From Cellvibrionaceae bacterium (GTDB lineage: Bacteria; Pseudomonadota; Gammaproteobacteria; Pseudomonadales; Cellvibrionaceae), in NCBI GenBank assembly GCA_030597965.1, contig JAUVQU010000039.1, forward strand, positions 1 through 14,704: DNA of 14,704 bases. The letters are read 5' to 3'. Position 1 is the first letter of the stretch; each line of letters begins with the position of its first letter. The notes under the pieces were generated by a model. The model had not been told where the DNA came from. It did no database searches and saw only the letters and a program-made list of their open reading frames with translations. A program made the translations under genes and the position numbers. Below, piece by piece: positions 1 to 6,465 of this stretch.

Positions 1-845
1 AGGCCGCCACTGAGATAAACGACTTCCGTTGCGTGCATTTGGTCGAGCTCACGCTCTTCTGCACCATACATTCCTGCCAACTGTTTCCAGTAGGTAGTTT
101 TTGAATAATGCTTAACCAGCTTCTCCAAAATATTAATAACCTTGCGGTTATTGCCCAATTCAAAATAAATCGCCCGCTGCAGTGCGTACCAGTTTTCCTT
201 AGGGATCTTGCCTTTAGCCTCGTACTTGTTGACCGCAGTATTGACGTTGGTCAATGCGCCCTTCATATCATCCATCTGGTAATAACACTGGCCAACTAAC
301 ACGTAGATATCGGCACCCACAATAGCGGACTTAGACATAAACTTTTTCAAAAGCTTAATTGCGCCCCTGTAGTCTTCCTCCATCATGCTCATTTGTGCAA
401 GAGTCTGTAAGGTTCCCAACTCTAATGCCTCGGACAGCTGTTCTTCTCCAAGTACTTTGCGATAGTAACGCATGGCTTCACGGTTATTCTCTAGGGAATA
501 GCTCACCCAAGCAAAATAATTCCACAAGTTTGCACGTTCATAACTTGAGAAGGTGCCGCTACTTTTTTCAATATCTTTTAAGGTGGACAAGGCACCTCGC
601 CAATTGTCAGCATCAGTTTTTTCCTGCACCTTCGAAAACTTTTTAAAGACCTTCTGACTAAGCGCGTATGATTTTTTAGTCTTATATTGCGTTGGTTTCG
701 CCTTCTCTTCAGCAGCGAAAACCGAACCAAAAGAATGGTCTATATTGGCTGAATCCAACAGATTGCCAGCAATCAATGGCGCTAACGCCACCGGTACAAT
801 CGCAAAAATAACTTTAAACAATCGAACGACAGAATGTTTCTTCAT
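1..845 (-). CDS. TPR-repeat protein of the TonB2-type operon (C-terminus cut by window edge)
   Basis: 281 codons are visible from the ATG at 845-843, and the frame runs open off the left edge. A basic N-terminus (MKKHSVVR) and a hydrophobic stretch at about residues 10-28 suggest export. A possible signal peptidase site lies near residue 44 (VFA-A), which would be a long signal peptide. Residues about 60-270 are helical and repeat-like, with TPR-type spacing of Trp, Tyr, Gly and Ala (around 80-115, 140-170, 175-210 and 220-245). It is the last visible gene of the operon, 11 bases after tonB with a G-rich ribosome site in that gap. In Vibrio TonB2 clusters a TPR protein sits at the same place. 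I infer a periplasmic scaffold for the TonB complex. The exact repeat number and the full length cannot be told. Confidence 0.85.
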   Translation of the reverse strand, partial: MKKHSVVRLFKVIFAIVPVALAPLIAGNLLDSANIDHSFGSVFAAEEKAKPTQYKTKKSYALSQKVFKKFSKVQEKTDADNWRGALSTLKDIEKSSGTFSSYERANLWNYFAWVSYSLENNREAMRYYRKVLGEEQLSEALELGTLQTLAQMSMMEEDYRGAIKLLKKFMSKSAIVGADIYVLVGQCYYQMDDMKGALTNVNTAVNKYEAKGKIPKENWYALQRAIYFELGNNRKVINILEKLVKHYSKTTYWKQLAGMYGAEERELDQMHATEVVYLSGG

Positions 846-856
846 GACTACCCCCA

Positions 857-1483
857 TTACTTCGCGATCGCAAAGGTAATTTTATTGCGAACACCGGGTA
901 CTTCAACCGGGTCGCCATCAATCACACGAGGCTTATATTTAAATTTGAGCGCCGCCTTTAAAGCCGCACTATTGAATATGGTCGATGGTGCAAGATTACC
1001 ATTGCGTCCAGAGAAGGCCTCGACAATAAATGGATCACGCACCGAGCCATTGGTTGTCACCGTAAACTCAACAATCACAAAACCTTCAATACCTCGACTG
1101 AGCGCACGACTCGGATAGGTTGGATTCACTTTAACAATAGGCAGGTATTCACCATCGCCGCTAAAACCGCCGATACCTTTCACTTTCAAATTCAGATTCA
1201 CCCGCGGCGCAGCAATACTGATAGCGTCTGGGTTGAGCTTCGGCGCATCAAACTCAGGCTCAGGCATATCCGGCTGTTCTTCCGGTTCGTCCGGTTTCTC
1301 GGGCTTTTCATCGTATTGAGTTTCAATCACTCGCTCAGGCATGTGAATGTCCGCAATTTTAGTGCCCTCATCTTCTTCCGGCGGCTTAATATCTTGAGAA
1401 ATTAACGAACTCATCAAGAACACCAACCCCAAGGTGACCACGGCACCAAGAATACCTGCGATAAAAAGTCTAGCGATATTCAT
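857..1483 (-). CDS. tonB: TonB2-type energy transducer
   Basis: The product is 208 residues. A single N-terminal membrane anchor lies at about residues 7-29. A short acidic, proline-rich periplasmic spacer follows at about 34-85, with Glu/Pro/Asp runs rather than the Pro-Lys/Pro-Glu repeats of E. coli TonB. The C-terminal TonB domain is at about 113-208, marked by YPSRALSRGIEGFVIVEFTV at 123-142. TonB carries energy from the inner-membrane ExbB-ExbD motor to outer-membrane receptors through its C-terminal domain. The length and spacer match the short TonB2 class better than classical TonB (about 240 residues in E. coli). The anchor has no histidine, unlike E. coli TonB His20. The gene starts 5 bases after exbD, so translation is probably coupled. 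Confidence 0.93.
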   Translation of the reverse strand: MNIARLFIAGILGAVVTLGLVFLMSSLISQDIKPPEEDEGTKIADIHMPERVIETQYDEKPEKPDEPEEQPDMPEPEFDAPKLNPDAISIAAPRVNLNLKVKGIGGFSGDGEYLPIVKVNPTYPSRALSRGIEGFVIVEFTVTTNGSVRDPFIVEAFSGRNGNLAPSTIFNSAALKAALKFKYKPRVIDGDPVEVPGVRNKITFAIAK

Positions 1484-1488
1484 AGGCT

Positions 1489-1890
1489 TTAATTCTTCTC
1501 TGTAGATACAGACACGTCTAGGACACCAACTTCTCTTGCTACGTTAGCGATATCCGTCAAGGTTTCAATATTGGATTCACCATCAGACTGAATAACCAGG
1601 GCACCCGTCGGGTTCTCAACATACAACCGCTCAATAACCGGCTTAATGGCTCGAATATCCACGCGCTGTTTATCAATCCAAACTTCATTATTGCTGGTGA
1701 CCGCCACCAGAATCTTAGCGTTCTTCTTCAATTCGGAAGTGGTCGCATCTGGGCGATTGACTTCCACACCCGCTTCTTTAATGAACGAAGCCGTAACAAT
1801 AAAGAAGATCAGCATGATGAAAACCACGTCGAGCATCGGCGTTAAATCAATCGTGTTTTCTTCTTCAGCAGCCTTTTCTCTTCTGCTCAT
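1489..1890 (-). CDS. exbD: ExbD-type proton-channel subunit
   Basis: At 133 residues this is a typical ExbD/TolR length. It has a short charged cytoplasmic N-terminus, one membrane helix at about residues 20-40 and a periplasmic domain at about 45-133. The helix carries Asp21 in PMLDVVFI, equivalent to the essential proton-path aspartate of E. coli ExbD (Asp25). With ExbB it converts the proton gradient into motion of TonB. It lies 40 bases after exbB, a gap holding inverted repeats, and 5 bases before tonB. The context next to tonB, with no tolA, tolB or pal, argues for ExbD rather than TolR. Confidence 0.94.
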   Translation of the reverse strand: MSRREKAAEEENTIDLTPMLDVVFIMLIFFIVTASFIKEAGVEVNRPDATTSELKKNAKILVAVTSNNEVWIDKQRVDIRAIKPVIERLYVENPTGALVIQSDGESNIETLTDIANVAREVGVLDVSVSTEKN

Positions 1891-1902
1891 AGGAACATCT
1901 CT

Positions 1903-1929
1903 ATTAACCGGTTAATGCTTAAAATAAGC
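1903..1929 (-). repeat. Paired inverted repeats in the exbB-exbD gap
   Basis: Two adjacent symmetric elements fill most of the 40-base gap. ATTAACCGGTTAAT at 1903-1916 is a perfect 14-base palindrome. At 1917-1929, GCTTA and TAAGC flank a 3-base loop. In the mRNA the 5-pair hairpin comes first, just after the exbB stop, and the palindrome follows, ending 12 bases before the exbD start. There is no T tract, so it is not a standard terminator. It may affect mRNA processing or exbD translation. Confidence 0.5.
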
Positions 1930-1930
1930 C

Positions 1931-2458
1931 TCAGTGGTCCATTGTCAGGCGATCTTCAAGTAGTTGCTTTTCGCGGTCCGCGGTATTGGTCACATAGGTG
2001 TTGCCAAATACCCCGGACAAAGCCGCAACCATACCCGCCATCGTGGGAATCGTGGCCTGTGAAACACCACCAGCCATAGATTTTGCATCGCCACCGCCGG
2101 TAACGGCCAACACATTGAACACTTCAATCATGCCCGTAACCGTACCGAGCAAGCCTAACAATGGCGCCAGAGCAACCAGCGCCTGAATCATTGACATGTT
2201 GACATCTACTTTGAGTGACACGCGAGAAATCAGTGCATCACGAATCTTACGGGCATTCCAGGATTTACGTTCTTCACGCGCCTCCCAGGTATCCAGTACG
2301 TCTTGCACTTCGCCTTTTAGGGCGCCGCGAAAGAACCAGGAGCGCTCAATAATCAGTGTCCACATGACAAGGGTCAGGAGACTGATCCAAATAAGAACCG
2401 GCCCACCCTGCTCCATAAAAGCTTTAATGGTTGCCAGTGCGTCCATTAATGCCAACAT
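1931..2458 (-). CDS. exbB: ExbB-type proton-channel subunit (MotA/TolQ/ExbB family)
   Basis: The product is 175 residues, shorter than E. coli ExbB (244) but typical of the second ExbB in TonB2 clusters. Three membrane segments are visible at about residues 18-38, 93-118 and 129-155. The conserved block APLLGLLGTVTGMIEVF at 98-114 and GGGDAKSMAGGVSQA at 121-135 are hallmark MotA/TolQ/ExbB sequences. It should form the oligomeric channel that works with ExbD to energise TonB. The start is supported by GGGGAG at 2465-2470, 6 bases upstream of the ATG. It lies 22 bases after ttpC, with a stem-loop across the ttpC stop. It is clearly related to the C-terminal half of TtpC. Confidence 0.94.
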   Translation of the reverse strand: MLALMDALATIKAFMEQGGPVLIWISLLTLVMWTLIIERSWFFRGALKGEVQDVLDTWEAREERKSWNARKIRDALISRVSLKVDVNMSMIQALVALAPLLGLLGTVTGMIEVFNVLAVTGGGDAKSMAGGVSQATIPTMAGMVAALSGVFGNTYVTNTADREKQLLEDRLTMDH

Positions 2459-2475
2459 GCGCTTCTCCCCTTATT

Positions 2476-2493
2476 CGAATCTATTTAGATTCG
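2476..2493 (-). repeat. Perfect 8-base inverted repeat over the ttpC stop codon
   Basis: CGAATCTA and TAGATTCG are separated by 2 bases. In mRNA this gives a stem of about 7-8 pairs that contains the TAG stop of ttpC. It ends 5 bases before the GGGGAG ribosome site of exbB (2465-2470). It has no following U run, so it is not an intrinsic terminator. It could slow decay, mark a processing point or tune exbB translation. Confidence 0.6.
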
Positions 2494-3851
2494 GCGTTTT
2501 CGGCGATCAGGCCAGCACTTTGCTCTTCAAGTACATGAAGAACACGCTTGGCACGACCATGAACAACCGTATGCATTAATACCGTAGGGATCGCAACAAT
2601 CAGGCCCAATACCGTAGTTACCAACGCGCCTGAGATACCGCCCGCCATTGCTTTAGGGTCACCAGCACCAAAGATGGTAATGGCCTGGAAGGTAATGATC
2701 ATACCGGTCACAGTACCCAATAGACCCAGCAGTGGCGCCACCATGGAGATAATTTTAAGGATATTCAAACCGGACTCAATCGCAGGGCGCTCTTTCAGCA
2801 CCGCCTCTTCCAACTTCAACTCAAGCGTTTCGCGGTCAAGACCAGGGTTGTCTTCCGAAACTTTCAGCACGCGACCCAGAGGGTTATTGGTGTTGGCTGA
2901 GCTTGATTTCAGCTGAGCAGTAACCTTGCTACTAACGCCCATCAACACAACCAGACGGAGGATGCCCAATAACATAGCAACCGCACCCACAGCCGTAATC
3001 ACGTAGCCCACAACACCACCCTGATGCCAGCGCTCGGATAATGATGGACTGTTAATCAGTGCCTTTAAGAATGAACCACCAGAAGGCCCCGTAGGATCAA
3101 GACCGACTTGAGTGAAGCCATCAGTTGCAGAAGAGACATCCGATGCACCGGACGCGTAACCTCTAGGCTGACGACCTAATTCACTCATCTTGCCCGTATC
3201 GGAGGAATAAGAGAGATACTTGCCGTCAGACAGTAGATTGAAGTTACCAATTCGAACCACTTCCTGCTCAACAGGCTCGCCGTCAGGCATAATTACGGTA
3301 CCGTTAAACTTAACTACCTTGCCACTTTCGATTGCCTCACGCTGTAATTCGTACCATAGCTGCTCAATCTCTTCGATGGTAGGCAGCTGAATATTGCTGT
3401 TCATTTTCTCAATAAGGTCGCCGATGAACACATCACGGCCGGGGTATTGAGCACTGACAATCGAGGCATTCACACTGTTGCGCAAGTCGCCCGCAGTTGA
3501 TGTTAAGTGGCCAAACAATTCCTTTAATGAACCCAAGCGCTCGTTAAAGACTTTACGCTTGGCGGCTACATCCGCCTCTTGAGCGGCGTATTTCTTTTCA
3601 AGAGTAACCGCACGAGTTTCCTCGTTCTTTTTGGTCTGCTTAGCTCTATTCAATAGAGTCTGTTGATTGGCTTTTTCACGGCGGAAAGTCGCTTCACGTT
3701 TTCTGTGCTCAGCCGACTCCGAAACCTTGCTCTGCTGCATCATCCGCAACAACTGATCCAGCGACTTAGCTTCATCCGCAGCCATCGCGGAAGATGTCAA
3801 CAAACCGGTAGCCGCAACAAAGAGGCAACCTATTACAAATTTCATATTCAT
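2481..3851 (-). CDS. ttpC: TtpC-like protein: periplasmic coiled-coil domain plus ExbB-type channel domain
   Basis: The product is 456 residues. A signal peptide spans about 1-24 (SAMA-AD). A charged coiled coil follows at about 30-115, then a beta-rich periplasmic part at about 175-230. Membrane helix 1 is at about 278-305. The ExbB-type domain holds helices at about 365-392 and 402-428, with APLLGLLGTVTGMIITFQAI at 372-391 and GDPKAMAGGISGA at 397-409. This is the layout of Vibrio TtpC, which is required with ExbB2, ExbD2 and TonB2 for siderophore uptake. The first ATG is preferred over the one two codons later, because GGAGG at 3859-3863 lies 7 bases before it. The start overlaps the DUF3450 stop (ATGA), so the two are translationally coupled. 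Confidence 0.92.
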   Translation of the reverse strand: MNMKFVIGCLFVAATGLLTSSAMAADEAKSLDQLLRMMQQSKVSESAEHRKREATFRREKANQQTLLNRAKQTKKNEETRAVTLEKKYAAQEADVAAKRKVFNERLGSLKELFGHLTSTAGDLRNSVNASIVSAQYPGRDVFIGDLIEKMNSNIQLPTIEEIEQLWYELQREAIESGKVVKFNGTVIMPDGEPVEQEVVRIGNFNLLSDGKYLSYSSDTGKMSELGRQPRGYASGASDVSSATDGFTQVGLDPTGPSGGSFLKALINSPSLSERWHQGGVVGYVITAVGAVAMLLGILRLVVLMGVSSKVTAQLKSSSANTNNPLGRVLKVSEDNPGLDRETLELKLEEAVLKERPAIESGLNILKIISMVAPLLGLLGTVTGMIITFQAITIFGAGDPKAMAGGISGALVTTVLGLIVAIPTVLMHTVVHGRAKRVLHVLEEQSAGLIAENAESK

Positions 3852-4630
3852 TGTGCTGCCTCCGGAGCCAATACTGGCAAGTTCATGATTCCTATCGACG
3901 CCTGTTTCTTGGCAATCTTGATGCCATCTCTAATTGCTGTGCGGTAATCACCAGAGTCCAGGGTCACCCATGCGCCCTGATTTTTATCCCATGCACCGGA
4001 AGATTTTCCATCTTTGGTCTGATACATCAGCGCCACACGACCCACATGGAGTACGTTAACTTCACGATCCTGACCATCAATATTGAGCGTGTCTTCGTAG
4101 GTATTAACCTTGCGACCATACTCAATCTCAATTTCATAGGCTTCTAAGACCTGGCGGAATTTCTCGGCGACGGTGATATCAGTGCGCTCTTGATTATTGC
4201 GCAACATTTCAACTCGGTCTTTGCGCTCTTGGGCGTAGAAAGGCACATCCAGGGAAACAAATTGATTGAGCCCATCCAACATCCGCAAAATCAACGGTTG
4301 AACCTGACGCTCAATTACAGTGATATCAGCAATAGATTTTTCAAGTTGCTTAATCGTCTCCAGCTGGCCCGCCAACTGCTTCTGAAGTTGTGCGTTATAA
4401 ACACGCAGACCTTCTATCTGCTTATTGACGATCTTGAAGTCGCCCAGCAAGTTAGCCGTCTGATCCGCAATAGTATCAATACGCTGCTGCGATGACTGAG
4501 CCAATTTGGTTTTAGACTCCCCAACATTAAGAATGGAATTGACGCTTGCCGCTTGCGCGACGCCGCCAAGTGCAGCTCCGATAGAAATCGCTGCAGATAA
4601 CGCCGCAACCTTTAATCGCTGTTGTTTCAT
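3848..4630 (-). CDS. DUF3450-family periplasmic coiled-coil protein
   Basis: The product is 260 residues. A signal peptide spans about 1-27 (VAQA-AS). A long helical coiled coil runs at about 40-115, rich in Gln, Leu and Lys. The family-like motif LDVPFYAQER is at 127-136. A C-terminal beta-rich part contains HVGRVALMYQTKDGK at 195-209 and paired tryptophans at 214 and 221. It is the first gene of the TonB2-type operon and overlaps ttpC by ATGA. DUF3450 proteins occur in front of ttpC in Vibrio and other marine gammaproteobacteria, but I know of no settled biochemical role. I infer a periplasmic partner of TtpC. A G-rich ribosome site (GGGGGA) sits unusually close to the ATG and lies in a possible small hairpin. 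Confidence 0.9.
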   Translation of the reverse strand: MKQQRLKVAALSAAISIGAALGGVAQAASVNSILNVGESKTKLAQSSQQRIDTIADQTANLLGDFKIVNKQIEGLRVYNAQLQKQLAGQLETIKQLEKSIADITVIERQVQPLILRMLDGLNQFVSLDVPFYAQERKDRVEMLRNNQERTDITVAEKFRQVLEAYEIEIEYGRKVNTYEDTLNIDGQDREVNVLHVGRVALMYQTKDGKSSGAWDKNQGAWVTLDSGDYRTAIRDGIKIAKKQASIGIMNLPVLAPEAAQ

Positions 4631-4664
4631 AAATCCCCCAGTGTGGGCATATACATGATCGTGT

Positions 4665-4678
4665 GGAGCGAATGCTCC
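4665..4678 (-). promoter_or_regulatory. GC-rich hairpin in the leader of the TonB2-type operon
   Basis: GGAGC and GCTCC are separated by 4 bases, 35 bases upstream of the DUF3450 start. A second weak hairpin (CCCA/TGGG, 4637-4647) partly overlaps the ribosome site. Either could tune translation of the first gene. The stems are short, so this may be chance. Confidence 0.35.
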
Positions 4679-4696
4679 GGTTTCTATTAAGTATTA

Positions 4697-4726
4697 CTTA
4701 TATTTATTAGTTTCCCTGAAGATCAA
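4697..4726 (-). promoter_or_regulatory. Candidate sigma-70 promoter for the TonB2-type operon
   Basis: On the minus strand TTGATC (-35) and TATAAG (-10, 5 of 6 consensus bases) are spaced by 18 bases. The -10 box lies 66 bases upstream of the DUF3450 ATG, which would give a leader of about 60 bases. It is the best-placed promoter match before the first gene. Confidence 0.45.
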
Positions 4727-4838
4727 CCATTCACAGATTAATTATCGGGAGGACATCCATAGTCAAGTAAGATAAAGAGACTTCGACGTCCATTCAATAC
4801 ATATCAGGCCAAAAGCATTGTCTTCTTACTTAGGTCCG

Positions 4839-4867
4839 ATTTAAGCCAACTGTTTAATTATTATCAA
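4839..4867 (-). promoter_or_regulatory. Candidate distal promoter overlapped by a Fur-like box
   Basis: On the minus strand TTGATA (-35, 5 of 6) and TTAAAT (-10, 4 of 6) are spaced by 17 bases. The -35 is covered by TGATAATAATTAAAC (4852-4866), which matches 11 of 14 fixed positions of the 7-1-7 Fur consensus TGATAATnATTATCA: a perfect left half and a partial right half. Iron repression of a TonB operon would make biological sense. It would give a leader of about 200 bases. AT-rich chance matching is a real possibility. Confidence 0.35.
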
Positions 4868-5024
4868 TTTCGCTCATATAATTCCGACCCGACAGAGCAG
4901 GAAAACTACAAACAACTCATCCAGTGAGCACGTCACTTAGGCTACACCCATATCAAGGCGTTGTTCAACCTGCGCGACGAACAAAGCATGCCATACTGCA
5001 ACTCACAATAAAATCGCCTAATGT

Positions 5025-5039
5025 GTCAGTTTTTCTGAC
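5025..5039. other. Small stem-loop just after folA
   Basis: GTCAG, five T and CTGAC form a 5-pair stem-loop 6 bases past the folA stop. Read on the plus strand it is followed by CTTTTATT, a weak terminator-like tail. Read on the minus strand (folA direction) no T run follows directly. It may protect the folA mRNA end. Confidence 0.3.
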
Positions 5040-5045
5040 CTTTTA

Positions 5046-5564
5046 TTACATGACTGGTTGCTGGCACCGTTCCATACACAGAAACACATATTCAGGGTCA
5101 TTTAGCTTTTGGGGTAAAGTCCTGGAGACTTCCCGCCACTCGCCCTCAGGTAACTCGGGGAAAAAAGCATCTCCGTCAATTTTGGTATAAACCTGCGTCA
5201 AATAAATACGCTGCGACAGAGGCAGCATGAGCGAATAGATCTCGGCACCCCCAATAACCATTATTTCCTCTGGAGACTCCTTCGCCGCCACTGCTAACGC
5301 TTCACTCGGCGAATGAACAACCACTACCCCTTCGGCGCTCCAGTTATGGCGCTGGGTGAGAACGATATTTGTACGCCCCGGTAAAGGCCGACCAATCGAC
5401 TCATAGGTTTTACGACCCATAATAATCGGCTTACCCAAGGTGACGGATTTAAAATACTTTAAATCCTCAGGCAAATGCCAAGGCAGGGTGTTATCGACAC
5501 CAATCACTCGGTTGAGTGACTGAGCGACGATCAACGCGACTGGAATAGACAACTGAACAGACAA
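5046..5564 (-). CDS. folA: Dihydrofolate reductase
   Basis: The product is 172 residues and makes tetrahydrofolate from dihydrofolate with NADPH; it is the target of trimethoprim. Signatures are VIGVDNTLPWHLPEDLKYF at 20-38, with catalytic Asp34 (E. coli Asp27) and Trp29. GKPIIMGRKTYESIGRPLPG at 44-63 and the NADPH glycine pair in MVIGGAEIY (105-106) are also present. The start is TTG: an in-frame TAG lies 4 codons upstream, no in-frame ATG occurs before residue 49, and AGAGG stands about 6 bases before the TTG. It follows thyA by 30 bases, so the enzyme that makes dihydrofolate and the one that recycles it are probably co-transcribed. Confidence 0.97.
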   Translation of the reverse strand: MSVQLSIPVALIVAQSLNRVIGVDNTLPWHLPEDLKYFKSVTLGKPIIMGRKTYESIGRPLPGRTNIVLTQRHNWSAEGVVVVHSPSEALAVAAKESPEEIMVIGGAEIYSLMLPLSQRIYLTQVYTKIDGDAFFPELPEGEWREVSRTLPQKLNDPEYVFLCMERCQQPVM

Positions 5565-5594
5565 ATCAAACCTCTACGAAAGCAGTATTCTTTA

Positions 5595-6446
5595 TTAAAC
5601 TGAAAATGGGTACTGGATGGGCTCATGGGACTCATAGCCCTCCACCTGAAAGTCATCCATGGTCACCCAAGTCTCCAAGTCTTCGAGCGACTTAATATCC
5701 GGATTAATAATTAACTTAGGCGAATCATACGGCTCACGCTTGAGCTGCACGTCACGCATCAACTCCAATTGATCCTCATAAATATGAGCATTAACAATCT
5801 TGTGGTAAGCGACACCCGGTTTTTTACCGGTTATTTGAGCCATCAGCGCCAAAAAAGTGAACACTTGAATTTGATTAAAATTCAAACCCAGCGGCACATC
5901 GCAAGAGCGCTGAAAACTGGTCAAAGATAAGGTGTCGCCAAGCAGCGAAAAGTTGTGCGTATGCATACAGGGCCGCAGGCAACCCATGTGGAATTCGCCC
6001 GGATTATAAAAAGTGATGATCTCACCACGATCATCAAGGCCACGACTCAAATGATCCACGACCTTTTTAAGCTGGTCGACGACGCCACCATCCGGTTTAG
6101 CCCAGGCGCGCCCCTGCACCCCGTAGACGCGACCCATATCGTCCTCGCCTTTGCGGTAGGAATTATTCACCCAAAAATCATTCAGGTTGGCATTCGCGTC
6201 CCAGGTTTTTGTACCCAAAGCGCGAAAATCAGCGGCGTTATCATAACCGCGAATGTAACCTAAAAATTCTGCGATTGCAGATTTCCAGTAACTCTTACGA
6301 GTAGTTATCAGTGGAAACTCATCAGCCTTAACGTTGTATTCTAAATCGGCATTAATCACCGTTAAGCAGCGCTTGCCTGTACGCTCATTTTCAACCCATT
6401 CACCGTCATCGATAATGCGCTGACATAAATCCAAATACTGCCGCAT
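5595..6446 (-). CDS. thyA: Thymidylate synthase (long 283-residue variant)
   Basis: It methylates dUMP to dTMP using methylene-tetrahydrofolate, giving dihydrofolate for FolA. The active cysteine is Cys160 in CLRPCMHTH. The dUMP-binding block FQRSCDVPLGLNFNQ is at 178-192 (Arg180, Asn191), and HIY is at 221-223. It is longer than E. coli ThyA (264), with extra residues at about 84-104. At 138-144 it reads DDRGEII where E. coli has DSRRII, so the arginine pair that reaches across the dimer to the dUMP phosphate is not conserved. From memory, Vibrio and Shewanella ThyA look similar. A purine-rich AGAGAG precedes the ATG. It lies 19 bases after lgt and 30 before folA. Confidence 0.97.
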   Translation of the reverse strand: MRQYLDLCQRIIDDGEWVENERTGKRCLTVINADLEYNVKADEFPLITTRKSYWKSAIAEFLGYIRGYDNAADFRALGTKTWDANANLNDFWVNNSYRKGEDDMGRVYGVQGRAWAKPDGGVVDQLKKVVDHLSRGLDDRGEIITFYNPGEFHMGCLRPCMHTHNFSLLGDTLSLTSFQRSCDVPLGLNFNQIQVFTFLALMAQITGKKPGVAYHKIVNAHIYEDQLELMRDVQLKREPYDSPKLIINPDIKSLEDLETWVTMDDFQVEGYESHEPIQYPFSV

Positions 6447-6465
6447 GGCTACTCTCTTTCTAAAT

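Larger units (their letters stand above)
4631..5045. other. 415-base gene-free region between folA and the TonB2-type operon
   Basis: No convincing coding sequence is present; the plus-strand reading frame starting at 4924 runs into the antisense of folA. The stretch is AT-rich. It holds two candidate minus-strand promoters (4697-4726 and 4839-4867), a Fur-like site (4852-4866), a 5' leader hairpin (4665-4678) and a 5-pair stem-loop 6 bases after the folA stop (5025-5039). An 8-base inverted repeat, AAGTAAGA at 4765-4772 and TCTTACTT at 4824-4831, is also present. A plus-strand TATAAT is at 4877-4882. All of this is inspection only. Confidence 0.6.

Noticed and set aside
4733..4747. Second Fur-like site (CGATAATTAATCTGT)
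   Set aside because: Only 9 of 14 positions match, mostly in one half; too weak to annotate alone.
4765..4831. Inverted repeat AAGTAAGA / TCTTACTT with a 51-base gap
   Set aside because: Eight bases at this distance are likely by chance in an AT-rich stretch, and the loop shows no further pairing.
5025..5039. Intrinsic terminator for folA
   Set aside because: The stem is only 5 pairs and no T run follows directly in the folA direction.
4924..5190. Plus-strand reading frame of 88 codons near the folA end
   Set aside because: Over half is antisense to folA, the product resembles no family, and no ribosome site precedes it.
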